From Natrinema halophilum (GTDB lineage Archaea; Halobacteriota; Halobacteria; Halobacteriales; Natrialbaceae), in assembly GCF_013402815.2 (NCBI RefSeq), contig NZ_CP058601.1:3348001-3412000 (forward strand): a stretch of DNA of 64,000 nucleotides. Reading direction: 5' to 3'. Positions within the stretch are counted from its first letter, which is position 1; each line of letters begins with the position of its first letter. Below are positions 26,201-33,720 of the stretch, one piece after another. Both the position numbers and the translations under genes were made by a program. Under the pieces are notes generated by a model, which was not told where the DNA came from, did not search any database, and was given only the letters and a program-made list of their open reading frames with translations.

Positions 26201-26755
26201 GCCACCGACTCGCTGGTATCCGTGTCCGTGACCGATGTCATCCGGAAAATCCCAATGAATACGCTCAGGAACAACGGTACAGCCATGTGTATCCTGCCTG
26301 TGTCCGACACACGAAACTCGCCGGATGATCTCCCCTATCTCCACAGCAGATGATAAGAAGCTCCTGCTGAATATAAATACCCAGTCAGCATATGGAATGG
26401 GTTGGCCTTGTTTAGACGCGGCGTAGGTTGCTACTGCCTCTACCGGAACAACGAAATCGGGCTGAAAGGCTCTCATGGCTTGGTTCTGCTCTCTCGACAT
26501 AGCCACTAACTGACACCTTTAGAGCGTCTAAACAAGGCTGAATGGGTTTAATTCACGTTTTGGAGTCTAAGCTGGCTGGTAAAACGCATATACACATGTG
26601 AGTCTTCCATTCAGGGTGAGTAAAAAAGATGCTTTTCATGATTCAACACCGGTGAAGCGAAGTACTCCCACACCGCGGGCAAATATCCCGCTTCAATATA
26701 AACCTCTTCCGGCACGTCCCATTGGCACACTCATACCGCTTAGTAGAAATTCCGT
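26174..26755. other. Intergenic stretch with hairpin terminator and MITE
   Basis: No gene is supported. The stretch holds the terminator at 26173, the 136-bp inverted-repeat element at 26404-26539, and AT-rich sequence leading to the end of the methyltransferase gene. Confidence 0.5.
26404..26539. mobile_element. MITE-like element with 15-bp terminal inverted repeats
   Basis: GCCTTGTTTAGACGC at 26405-26419 is the exact reverse complement of GCGTCTAAACAAGGC at 26524-26538. The nine bases GAATGGGTT occur immediately outside on both sides (26395-26403 and 26540-26548), a good target-site duplication. The 136-bp interior is too short for a transposase. On its minus strand a frame MSREQNQAMRAFQPDFVVPV could be the first codons of one, so it may be an internal-deletion relic of an insertion sequence. 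No full-length parent is in the window. Confidence 0.8.
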
Positions 26756-27460
26756 TCATTGAACAGTCCCTCCGATATAGCACCGCGTCGCCCTTCGTGG
26801 AAATTTCTTGGCGAAGGCTTCATCAATTCTTGCAAATGCGGGTAACCCGAATGACGGAACTGCCTCAAGAACAGTCTGTGTAAAAAATAGAATTCCCGAG
26901 GTCCAGTTCACGGTGACATCCTTGTTTTCGAAGATTGAGGTAACATCCTCTTTAGTAAGGTAAGTGGTGTTCTCTCGATATCTGTTGAATAACGCCTCAC
27001 TATTCACGAACTCAACCAATATTTCTCCGCCAGGTTTACATACTCGAATCATTTCATGTATCATTGATCGGGCATGGTCTTGGGTCGGTAGTTGATTGAG
27101 GGTCCGTATACTATAGACGCCATCAAACATATTATCTTGTATTGGGAGTTCTGTGCCGTCTAAGACACAAAGAGAGGCCTCTCGGTCGAGTTTCTGTCTT
27201 GCTTCGTTTATCATGTGTGCCGACATATCCCCGCCAGTCATATCTAAACCAAATTCTCGACCGTCCGCCATGAATCGGCCAGTGCCACAACCAACTTCCA
27301 GAATCTTCTCCCCGGCCTCAAGTTCCGAGAATAGTTTGTACAACTGGTTCTTCTCAAACTTGTCGAAGGCTTTCCCAGCCGGGTACTTAAATCGCTTTTG
27401 ATCGTAGATTACGGCCTCTTCTTCAGGATATCCTGTGAAATCCGTACTCTCTTCACTCAT
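26756..27460 (-). CDS. Class I SAM-dependent methyltransferase
   Basis: The product is 234 residues. Motif I is ILEVGCGTGRFMADGREFGL near 54-73, an acidic residue of motif II follows (LDMTGGDMSAHMI), and motif IV is QDNMFDGVYSIRTLNQLP near 112. It belongs to the UbiE/Methyltransf_11 type and could act on a sugar, lipid or other small molecule. It is AT-rich, unlike the core genes. The start overlaps the end of the upstream glycosyltransferase gene by eight bases, so the two form an operon and probably act on the same surface glycan. Confidence 0.85.
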   Translation of the reverse strand: MSEESTDFTGYPEEEAVIYDQKRFKYPAGKAFDKFEKNQLYKLFSELEAGEKILEVGCGTGRFMADGREFGLDMTGGDMSAHMINEARQKLDREASLCVLDGTELPIQDNMFDGVYSIRTLNQLPTQDHARSMIHEMIRVCKPGGEILVEFVNSEALFNRYRENTTYLTKEDVTSIFENKDVTVNWTSGILFFTQTVLEAVPSFGLPAFARIDEAFAKKFPRRATRCYIGGTVQ

Positions 27461-28565
27461 AATGCGTCATCAATGATTCCTCGTAAGTGTCCCAGTTCCA
27501 TCGTTTATTTATAGATTGTTCGGCTTGTTCTCCAATATCCATCATTTGTTTTGTATGGTTTAGTGCCCATGTTATAGCTTCCGTTACATCGTTGGCAGAA
27601 GGCGGAACTAAATATCCGTTTTCTTTATGTTGAATAATATCTACGTTCGATTCGACGGGGGTGGTGATGACTGGGGTTCCTGCCGCCATACTCTCCAGCA
27701 CTGCAAACTGAGGATTGATAGATAATCTACGGAATGGTAATACCACGACAGTCGCGGAGACGACCAAATCCTCAATAGTCAACGCCTCTTCATATGGGTA
27801 TGTTAATACATGAATATTCGAGTGGTTCTCGGCATCCTTCTTAATCTCTTGTTCGAATTCTACATTCGGACGGGTAGCATAGACGAAATCAATTTCAGGA
27901 TACTCCTCTACGAGAGCAGAATACGCAGTTCGGCAAATGTCACCTCCATTTACCCAATCTGCATTTCGCCAGAATAGAACGAAGTTATCGAACGGGGCAC
28001 GCGATGCGGTTGCCGACCTCACATTCTTTATTATACCTGGTTGCATAATATCAATAGCATTCCTTGGAACTTGTTGAGCGGTATATTCAGTCAATGAAGA
28101 GACTATATCTATTCTTTTCAAAAGTTGTTTTTCGAGCATAGAAGGGAGTTTAGTTCGCCCCGGATAAATTGTGAACGTCATATGAGACTCTGCGTCGACT
28201 CCCAATAGATCCAGTACGGATAATAAATAGGCAACCCGATGGCTACCAAAGAAATGGATTTTATCAAAGTTGCCTGAATTAATAATATTTTTTAAATTAG
28301 AAATCATTTTTAAAGAATTTATCTTATCTATATTATCATCTTTCCAGTGGCCGTGAATACTTGAAACTGTACTGAGGTCGATATCGTCATCGGTGAATTC
28401 TGGAACTCCATATCCCTCAGGGGCTTCATTCGTTATTATAGTAACATTATGACCGTTCTGACATAGAATATTTGCTGTCTGAATAGGAACTTGGACATGT
28501 CCAGAAATTGTATTTTTTCGTCTTTGATCATAAAGCGCTTCGGTGACAAATATGCCTATTTTCAT
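27453..28565 (-). CDS. GT4-family glycosyltransferase (GT-B fold)
   Basis: The product is 370 residues. The N-terminus is MKIGIFVTEALYDQRRKNTI, the acceptor side of a GT-B fold (HVQVPIQTANILCQNGHNVT). The donor side ends with the GT4 hallmark PQFAVLESMAAGTPVITTPV near 285-304 (E-x7-E-like), then NGYLVPPSANDVTEAI. The sugar and acceptor are unknown. It is AT-rich and lies directly upstream of the methyltransferase, overlapping by eight bases. Such pairs often modify S-layer or lipid glycans. As cargo of an integrated element they could change a virus receptor, which is inference. Confidence 0.85.
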   Translation of the reverse strand: MKIGIFVTEALYDQRRKNTISGHVQVPIQTANILCQNGHNVTIITNEAPEGYGVPEFTDDDIDLSTVSSIHGHWKDDNIDKINSLKMISNLKNIINSGNFDKIHFFGSHRVAYLLSVLDLLGVDAESHMTFTIYPGRTKLPSMLEKQLLKRIDIVSSLTEYTAQQVPRNAIDIMQPGIIKNVRSATASRAPFDNFVLFWRNADWVNGGDICRTAYSALVEEYPEIDFVYATRPNVEFEQEIKKDAENHSNIHVLTYPYEEALTIEDLVVSATVVVLPFRRLSINPQFAVLESMAAGTPVITTPVESNVDIIQHKENGYLVPPSANDVTEAITWALNHTKQMMDIGEQAEQSINKRWNWDTYEESLMTHYE

Positions 28566-28725
28566 CTTATCTGATTTTCAGCTGTATATAGTTAGGCTTT
28601 ATGTTATCTATTCAGTTTTGTACGATGAAGTAGGAGCGTGACGTAGGCAGTAGCAAAGACGGAGAGTGTGTTATAGAACTCTTCTCATACTACAATCAAT
28701 TTAATTATCACTGTAGCGGATTACT

Positions 28726-28738
28726 TGCACTAGGTGCA
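28726..28738. promoter_or_regulatory. Palindromic site O3 beyond the RHH gene stop
   Basis: TGCAC-TAG-GTGCA is a half-conserved version of the perfect palindrome at 28977-28993. It lies just after the stop of the ribbon-helix-helix gene, so it may be a third binding site or an echo of the operator family. Confidence 0.45.
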
Positions 28739-28744
28739 CAACGT

Positions 28745-28954
28745 TCAAAACCGGTTAGAGAGTGCCCTGACGTTTCGAATAATGATTTCTCGCACCCGTT
28801 CAACGTGGTTCGTCTCGGATTTAACGAACGCTGTGAGGATGGCTTCAACGATCTCGGAGCGGCTGGCTCCGAGATCGTCACACTCAGCGACCAATTCATC
28901 TACTTCTCGCTCGATTTCCTCGTCAACAGCGACGCCGAACCTCTCTTCCGCCAT
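28745..28954 (-). CDS. Ribbon-helix-helix (CopG-like) regulator
   Basis: The product is 69 residues, starting MAEERFGVAVDEEIEREVDE and continuing LVAECDDLGASRSEIVEAIL. A strand (FGVAV) followed by helix-turn-helix with G-x-S-R-S-E-I-V is the CopG/NikR/ParD-type DNA-binding pattern, probably as a dimer. A TATA-like CTTAAAC lies about 20 bases before the ATG, with a perfect palindrome just upstream of it (28977-28993), which strongly suggests autoregulation. The C-terminus (ETNHVERVREIIIRNV) may bind a partner. It could be an antitoxin, but no clear toxin is next to it. Confidence 0.75.
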   Translation of the reverse strand: MAEERFGVAVDEEIEREVDELVAECDDLGASRSEIVEAILTAFVKSETNHVERVREIIIRNVRALSNRF

Positions 28955-28976
28955 AGTTCAGACAAGTTTAAGACAA

Positions 28977-28993
28977 CGTGCACTAAGTGCACG
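28977..28993. promoter_or_regulatory. Perfect palindromic operator O1
   Basis: CGTGCAC-TAA-GTGCACG has seven-base arms and a three-base centre. It lies next to the TATA box of the RHH gene, where a bound dimer would block TFB/TBP, and it starts one of two tandemly repeated 80-base units. Confidence 0.7.
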
Positions 28994-29071
28994 ACGGTTT
29001 CGATTCGTTTATGTTGATTCAGCGAACTATATGAACTCTTCTATGACACGCTCATGACAAGCTAGGAACAG

Positions 29072-29088
29072 CGTGCACTAAGTGTACA
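29072..29088. promoter_or_regulatory. Imperfect palindromic operator O2
   Basis: CGTGCAC-TAA-GTGTACA matches O1 except for two changes in the right arm. It lies 51 bases before the ATG at 29139, so it could control the rightward gene. Confidence 0.55.
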
Positions 29089-29138
29089 GGGTAGGTCAAT
29101 TCGTTAGAGCTGATTCAGTAAACCATGAGAACTCTTCT

Positions 29139-29378
29139 ATGACACCCTCGATGGCTGCCTACTGTCTCATTCGTCTTGATCCTGACTCGAGCGCCTTGGG
29201 GATAGTTCGCTCGAAGGCGTCATCGCTTCGAGCGAATCTTGAACACTCCCTGAAAGAAACTGTGTACAACCTTCTCTTGTGGGTTCAGGACAACAATGAC
29301 CGAGGCATCGATGACCTCATGGAAGAGACCGACCACCTCTTCGTTCACTCAACAGCTGACGCTAATGTGCAAAGCTGA
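29139..29378 (+). CDS. Possible 79-residue protein divergent from the RHH gene
   Basis: The frame starts MTPSMAAYCLIRLDPDSSAL and continues SLRANLEHSLKETVYNLLLW, QDNNDRGIDDLMEETDHLFV. It has an amphipathic helical middle and an acidic end. The ATG at 29139 is equivalent to the ATG in the first tandem unit. No family is recognised. Its control region is shared with the RHH gene, so it could be regulated by it or form a pair with it. Confidence 0.4.
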   Translation: MTPSMAAYCLIRLDPDSSALGIVRSKASSLRANLEHSLKETVYNLLLWVQDNNDRGIDDLMEETDHLFVHSTADANVQS

Positions 29379-29832
29379 TTTATTTAGTTGGTCTGAGTTA
29401 CGTAGCTGAGAATCAAAATAATATTAAATAGCTGAGTATATGAGAGATATGCCTCTATATTAGGAATTCAACAAGGCCGGAGAGCAGGAACGCCTCAGCT
29501 CCGTGTGCGAAGGCTTCTTAAGGAATATCTGGATCGCACCGGGGTGCTGTCAGCCTCGTCGGCCCGTGTTCCGAATCATCCACCAGGGTCGGCTCAGCTA
29601 ACCGGCAATCGCACTTTGAAACACCCGTCATTATGATTCTAATAACGCCTATTTTGACGTAGCCGTTGTCTGGTGGTTCTCTGTATACGGTCCTGACAGC
29701 ACGCGCCGATTTGAATTGACCCCACACGATTTTGGCTGTTCCCAGTGACAAATCAAATATGGCTTTCAGCGTCTCGTGGCACAGGCTTCTCGACGACCTC
29801 ACCAGCTCTCCGACGGAGGGTAAGATACGCGA
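29379..29832. other. Intergenic stretch before the nuclease-like gene
   Basis: About 450 bases, AT-rich at the left (29390-29465) and of mixed composition later. A minus-strand frame at 29518-29802 lacks support. I see no repeat or promoter of note. Confidence 0.4.
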
Positions 29833-30342
29833 ATGACTGTCTCTGTCGAAGTACCGCCCCGATACGCTCGGCTTGCCTCTAAGATAGCAAAGGAACGGAA
29901 CCAGTCGTTCGAAGAAAACGATGGCTGGAATAATGAATCAGATACGTGGAGAGTAGATCCTGAGGAACGCCAAACCGTTGGGGCTCTGGGTGAGATTGCG
30001 TTCGCTATCTATGCCAATCTACAGGTCGATACTGAAGTGGTAGCGTGGTCAGACGGAGGTGTTGATTTTGAGGCCTCTATTGAGGGTGTTGAGCGGACGA
30101 TTGATGTGAAGACCAGCCAGAAGGACCCCCACGCTCTACCGGTGAAGGAGTATCGCGTTAATGCTGATTACTACGTACTTGGGCATCTGGAGGGTCGGGC
30201 TGTGACGTTCTTGGGGACAGCTACGAAGGAGATGGTACTCAATGGGAAGCGAAGGCAGTCAAGGTTTGACCACTACAATTATTTGGTGCCTGTTTCCTCG
30301 CTGAATCCGGTGCCGGATAGCGAATCGATTGTGGGTCTGTAG
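29833..30342 (+). CDS. PD-(D/E)XK nuclease-like protein
   Basis: The product is 169 residues. After an N-terminal helix (PRYARLASKIAKERNQSFEE) it has the order expected of a PD-(D/E)XK core: a glutamate in VGALGEIAFAIYANL near 55, an aspartate in DGGVDFEASIEG near 78, and D-x-K in RTIDVKTSQKD near 92. Strands and a helix follow (YRVNADYYVLGHLEGRAVTF). This is the metal-binding fold of many restriction, repair and transposon nucleases. Sequence length suits a minimal domain. It stands alone between an intergenic stretch and attR, so it could be a restriction-like defence enzyme or a processing nuclease. The activity is inferred from motif order only. Confidence 0.6.
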   Translation: MTVSVEVPPRYARLASKIAKERNQSFEENDGWNNESDTWRVDPEERQTVGALGEIAFAIYANLQVDTEVVAWSDGGVDFEASIEGVERTIDVKTSQKDPHALPVKEYRVNADYYVLGHLEGRAVTFLGTATKEMVLNGKRRQSRFDHYNYLVPVSSLNPVPDSESIVGL

Positions 30343-30520
30343 TGGTGGGTGATTGCTGGTTCGGTGTGGTGTTATCTGGAACGTGCTCCTGTGACTCCCG
30401 AGAGTGTACCATCGTTTATTTATAGGATCGTGCAGTTATTTCGGGATGAGTAGGTTCGATCTCAGTCGAGAACTGGCAATAGTGGCCGTGAATCGGCCGA
30501 TATTCGTCGATCTCGAGAAA

Positions 30521-30567
30521 GTCCTTGGTAAGGACGAGAGCCCGGGTTCAAATCCCGGCCTAGGCTT
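30521..30567 (+). other. Right attachment site (attR), partial tRNA-Thr
   Basis: An exact 47-base copy of 19245-19291, covering the tRNA-Thr(GGU) anticodon stem-loop part, T arm and acceptor 3' strand. The 5' half of the tRNA is absent, so this copy is not a gene. Confidence 0.92.
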
Positions 30568-30685
30568 GCGCCTGCGGCGCAGACTGTGATTCGCAGTCAG
30601 CGCCGCTCTAAAGTGCCTACGAAGGACTGCGGTGGTAGAGTCGAATGCTAGAAAGAATTACATCTTCTAGTGGAGTCCATCCAAT

Positions 30686-31071
30686 ATGGCCCCTCTTGGT
30701 GGGATTTCCGAACCGGGCTCCGACGCCTTTCGAGACTGCCCTAAATGTGGACAGGACGAAATATATTCCCAATCTGAGGGGATTCTAAGCGGGCAGAAAT
30801 ATCTCTGTAATCATTGTGGGTATGAGGCTGAGAAGAGCGAAGTCAAAAAGTCGCTCAGAGACTTCTACAAAGAGGCGAAAGGAGATCGGGAAAGGGAATT
30901 GGACGAGAAAATAGATGGCGAACACGGAGGGGATTCCTTCACCGAATTAACCAAAGATTTCAATATGAGAAAATTGATGATATCGCTAACTCTGAACTCC
31001 GACAACAGGTTAAGGACAGACAGGATGAGGGATGGGAGATTGAGGAAATTACAGACTCTGGAACCGAGTAG
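30686..31071 (+). pseudogene. Zinc-ribbon protein with apparent frameshift
   Basis: The first frame starts MAPLGGISEPGSDAFRDCPK and has a clear zinc ribbon (CPKCGQDEIY and LCNHCGYEAE, about residues 18-48), then a charged helix. Near 30961 the sensible sequence moves to another frame (QYEKIDDIANSELRQQVKDR, QDEGWEIEEITDSGTE) ending TAG at 31069, two bases before the SHOCT gene start. One added base near GATTTCAAT would rejoin them into a protein of about 128 residues. It may be a decayed gene or a one-base sequence error. No function is known. Confidence 0.55.
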
Positions 31072-31073
31072 TA

Positions 31074-31361
31074 ATGTCTACTACAAAAGGTGGGGCTATT
31101 GGTGGACACGCTTTAACCGGTGTCCTCACCGGTCTGTGGTCCTTTGGGATGGGCAACGTAGCCTATAATAAACTGTCTAAAAAGAAGAACAAAGAGCGGA
31201 TCGTACTGCGAACAGATGATGAGCAAAACATCCGAGTGAAGGAGGCCGATTCAGCAGGTCCTACCGAATTAATACGAGAGCTCAAGCAACTCAACGAAGA
31301 GGGGTTAATAACTAATTCTGAATTTGAAGATAAGAAACAGGAACTGTTAGACGAGATGTAA
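31074..31361 (+). CDS. SHOCT-domain protein
   Basis: The product is 95 residues. A glycine-rich, weakly hydrophobic first part (GGAIGGHALTGVLTGLWSFG) may insert in or lie on the membrane. The C-terminal 30 residues (LIRELKQLNEEGLITNSEFE followed by DKKQELLDEM) match the SHOCT short C-terminal oligomerisation motif. It starts two bases after the end of the zinc-ribbon gene and is co-transcribed with it. Function unknown. Confidence 0.7.
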   Translation: MSTTKGGAIGGHALTGVLTGLWSFGMGNVAYNKLSKKKNKERIVLRTDDEQNIRVKEADSAGPTELIRELKQLNEEGLITNSEFEDKKQELLDEM

Positions 31362-31382
31362 TCCCATCCTCTTACCTATATA

Positions 31383-31766
31383 TCCCTGATATAGTCTCGC
31401 CGTCTCTTTGCCTTCTCCGCGCTTGAACCCTTGTCGTAGTGCTTGTCAAGAACCTTCCCGCTCATATTCACTCTCTCGCCGGTCACGTCCTTTGGTTGTC
31501 CTGCGTTCCGTGCCGCCGTCACGTACCCCGTCGCAAGGCGTGCGGGCTGACCGAGCCGGGACACTTACACGAAGCGTTGCAAGACATATAGGCTGTCTGG
31601 GTACAGCCTGCGTAAACGGCGCGTCCGATGGTGGCTCAGGGCGGAACACTGAGTAGTGCAACGGCACCTGCAAGATACGTAAGACTCTCACGACCATTCT
31701 TGGGAGGTGACTGCGGTCAGTCCATGCGGTGGGTCTAACGAGTAGGTCAGTCCCCGTCCCAAACAA
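31383..31766 (-). pseudogene. Decayed C-terminal part of a second tyrosine integrase
   Basis: On the minus strand one frame reads CPGSVSPHALRRGT, containing the H-x-L-R box. After a one-base shift near 31540 it continues VTAARNAGQPKDVTGERVN, then MSGKVLDKHYDKGSSAEKAK and RRRDYIRDI. The KVLDKHYDK segment matches the tyrosine-nucleophile region of haloarchaeal integrases (VLEKHYD-like). The upstream part to 31766 is less clear, with weak resemblance. It is a different family from the int gene at 19444 and indicates an older integration layer. Confidence 0.6.
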
Positions 31767-32015
31767 TGCGCCCTTCAGTCTCTGGGTCGACGACCAGGCT
31801 GCGGTTCACGTGGATTATTTCCATTTGATCGAGTCGGATGACTATAGTAGAAGAATAGGCACCTGAAGAAATGGTGGGTCCGTTTCCGCCCTAATCGCCG
31901 CTACCGTTTGGCCATGAAAGAGATTATGTGCGGGTGGTCTAAGAGATGCGGACGCCTTTGATTCGTCCAGAGAACCTTTGGAACAGAGGTGCCCGAGGGT
32001 GTTTTATTTCTTCCT

Positions 32016-32309
32016 TTATGCCATAGACAGTGACAATTTCACAGATTGGACACCGAGTATAAATATAATTGCTCCTAAAGTGAGTAGAATATAGGCGCGA
32101 GCAGATCCAGCACGTCTGAAATATCCGTTTTTATTTGCCTCCTTGGGATTTCTACTTCGCCATATGATAACTAGGCTAAATATCAGCGTGAGGAGTATTA
32201 AGACTGCACCCATCAACCGACTTCCCTGAACTGCCATACTCACTCCTTCGAGGAACATTCCAATAGCAAAACCTGAAGCGCCCACGATTGCCACGAGTTG
32301 ACTGTTCAT
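32016..32309 (-). CDS. Small three-helix membrane protein
   Basis: The product is 97 residues, starting MNSQLVAIVGASGFAIGMFL. Helices lie at about 5-25, 30-50 and 72-92, with a basic loop RSRNPKEANKNGYFRRAG between the second and third, probably cytoplasmic. It is AT-rich. No family is recognised and there is no partner gene in the same direction nearby. Confidence 0.55.
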   Translation of the reverse strand: MNSQLVAIVGASGFAIGMFLEGVSMAVQGSRLMGAVLILLTLIFSLVIIWRSRNPKEANKNGYFRRAGSARAYILLTLGAIIFILGVQSVKLSLSMA

Positions 32310-32588
32310 ATATGTCTGCTGCTATCCGAAACGAACTTTGGCTAAGTAAATGAAATTATTGGTAGCCACTAGTCGTGGAAACGATTTACTCACCACTTGC
32401 TGTACAGCGGCCAGCAAGAACCTGCGAGATGATCGCTACCGTCGGACATCACCGCAACGGTTATCAGAGCCTGATTTGGGAATTGTGGTCCCTGAAGGAG
32501 ATATCGCTGACGTTGATTGCCGAATTCAATTCGATGTCTTCGCTCCAACCAGACCGTGACAGAAAACGTGTGCGATATACTGCGAGTG

Positions 32589-32942
32589 TTAGTCGCTTCG
32601 TGGCCTCTTGCCGTGATTTCTGAGGTAAGTCTGGGCGTAGTGGGTCCAGTTCTGCTTCAATTTCTCTTCGGCTTCCCAACAGTCGTCAATGTCAATATCG
32701 AAATCCTTGAAGTCGGATCCAAGCTCCCTATAGTAGCGATCAATGTGGATATCACCTTCGTGGTGCTCGCTGTTGTCGACCTTCGCAACCTCTACTCTGG
32801 TACTGTCACAGAGTTCGAAAAAGAGGATGACCGCAAAAGACTCGACGTTCGTACTGCTGGGGGTATGCCGAGCGCCAATGTGGAAAACAACGTCCCTGAT
32901 CCTGCCTACCTCGTAGACGTATGTAAAATCCGATTTCGCCAT
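32589..32942 (-). CDS. DUF7718-like protein
   Basis: The product is 117 residues, starting MAKSDFTYVYEVGRIRDVVF. The C-terminal part (TRVEVAKVDNSEHHEGDIHI, then DDCWEAEEKLKQNWTHYAQT) resembles a short haloarchaeal family known as DUF7718, often found beside a winged-helix regulator. A winged-helix gene (33118) starts divergently 175 bases away, which fits that pairing. A toxin or effector role is inference only. Confidence 0.55.
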   Translation of the reverse strand: MAKSDFTYVYEVGRIRDVVFHIGARHTPSSTNVESFAVILFFELCDSTRVEVAKVDNSEHHEGDIHIDRYYRELGSDFKDFDIDIDDCWEAEEKLKQNWTHYAQTYLRNHGKRPRSD

Positions 32943-33117
32943 AGACTCACCAAGATCAGAGTTCGTCGACTCCTATCTTTCGTATCTATATCGATGCAGT
33001 TTATAATTATATTTTTCTATATGCTGATTACAAACAATCTCTCCACTGCTTTACTAAACACTTGTGGCAACAGTTATACAGTTGTGGTCCGTACACAACG
33101 GTAGGTGATTAGAACAG

Positions 33118-33468
33118 ATGTCACAGGTCGACTGGTCCCAGACGAGCCGTGACGATGCTGAGCGAGCAGCACGGCGTAGTGAGTTAGCTCAAGCGCTTGC
33201 CCGTGGCGGAATGGAGGGTGTGCAGGTTCTCAGCCTCGAGAGCGCTGAAACAGTACTCACACCAAAGCGTCGGGAGCTCATCGAAACGCTCCGATCGGAA
33301 GATGTGGAATCTGTTCGGGATCTCGCTCGGCGTGTTGGGCGTGACAAAGCACAGGTGAGCCGTGACCTCGGTTTACTGGCCGAACACAGCATCATTCGAT
33401 ATGAAGAAGCGGGTCGTATGAAGCGCCCCTGTCTTGTCCAGGAACACATCATTGTCGAACCAATCTAG
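33118..33468 (+). CDS. Winged-helix DNA-binding protein (HVO_A0114-like)
   Basis: The product is 116 residues, starting MSQVDWSQTSRDDAERAARR. The winged helix covers about 50-105: LTPKRRELIETLRSEDVESV, RDLARRVGRDKAQVSRDLGL, LAEHSIIRYEEAGRMKRPCL. Proteins like this in haloarchaea are often annotated as HVO_A0114-family putative DNA-binding proteins and sit beside small toxin-like genes. It probably represses its own locus. The divergent DUF7718-like gene is the natural partner. Confidence 0.7.
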   Translation: MSQVDWSQTSRDDAERAARRSELAQALARGGMEGVQVLSLESAETVLTPKRRELIETLRSEDVESVRDLARRVGRDKAQVSRDLGLLAEHSIIRYEEAGRMKRPCLVQEHIIVEPI

Positions 33469-33471
33469 GCA

Positions 33472-33708
33472 CTACTCATTGTCACAGACCTCCTCCTCGA
33501 TTATCTCGTATGCTTCGGGGAGGTGCCCTTTGAGGACAGCAATGTCGGTAGCAAATTTCTTTTTCACCCGGTTTCGAACTAGTGACTCGACTTTGTACCT
33601 ATAGTTGTCCGTAACTTCGGCCTCTCCGGTGATAATCTCGCGCTCACGCTCGGTCATGAGCGCCCGACCTTCTTCTGCCATCGATCGTTGTGTATTCGCC
33701 GCACCCAT
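33472..33708 (-). CDS. Small haloarchaeal protein of unknown function
   Basis: The product is 78 residues, starting MGAANTQRSMAEEGRALMTE and continuing REREIITGEAEVTDNYRYKV, ESLVRNRVKKKFATDIAVLK. A second ATG (MAEEGRAL) is nine codons inside. The first is favoured because a TATA-like GTATAAC lies about 25 bases upstream within a palindrome. The basic-acidic helical pattern recurs in haloarchaeal plasmid proteins. Function unknown. It converges on the winged-helix gene with a three-base gap. Confidence 0.6.
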   Translation of the reverse strand: MGAANTQRSMAEEGRALMTEREREIITGEAEVTDNYRYKVESLVRNRVKKKFATDIAVLKGHLPEAYEIIEEEVCDNE

Positions 33709-33720
33709 AAATTACCACAT

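Larger units (their letters stand above)
28977..29153 (+). repeat. Two tandem, diverged copies of an 80-base control unit
   Basis: Unit 1 (from 28977) and unit 2 (from 29072) both begin CGTGCACTAAGTG and share TGATTCAG, then GAACTCTTCTATGACAC about 55 bases on. Unit 1 ends in a very short frame (MNSSMTRS, stop). In unit 2 the same ATG region leads into the longer frame at 29139. This looks like a duplicated operator/start region. Confidence 0.65.
19245..30567. mobile_element. 11.3-kb integrated element in tRNA-Thr
   Basis: It is bounded by the 47-bp direct repeat, with the integrase gene next to attL reading away from the tRNA. It contains a replication-type ATPase, coupled small zinc/cysteine proteins, regulators, a MITE, glyco-genes and a nuclease candidate. 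No capsid, spike or portal gene was recognised, so it looks like an integrated plasmid or satellite rather than a complete provirus. The integrase is disrupted and several other genes have lesions, so the element is probably fixed. Confidence 0.85.

Noticed and set aside
25877-26506. 209-residue minus-strand frame opposite the small element genes
   Set aside because: It crosses the MITE and runs antisense to coupled genes; only its first codons inside the MITE could be a transposase relic.
29518-29802. 94-residue minus-strand frame before the nuclease-like gene
   Set aside because: No recognisable motif, mixed composition and no promoter; coding not supported.
32350-32623. Overlapping frames on + upstream of the DUF7718-like gene stop
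   Set aside because: Short, no start signals, no family; may be relics but cannot be supported.
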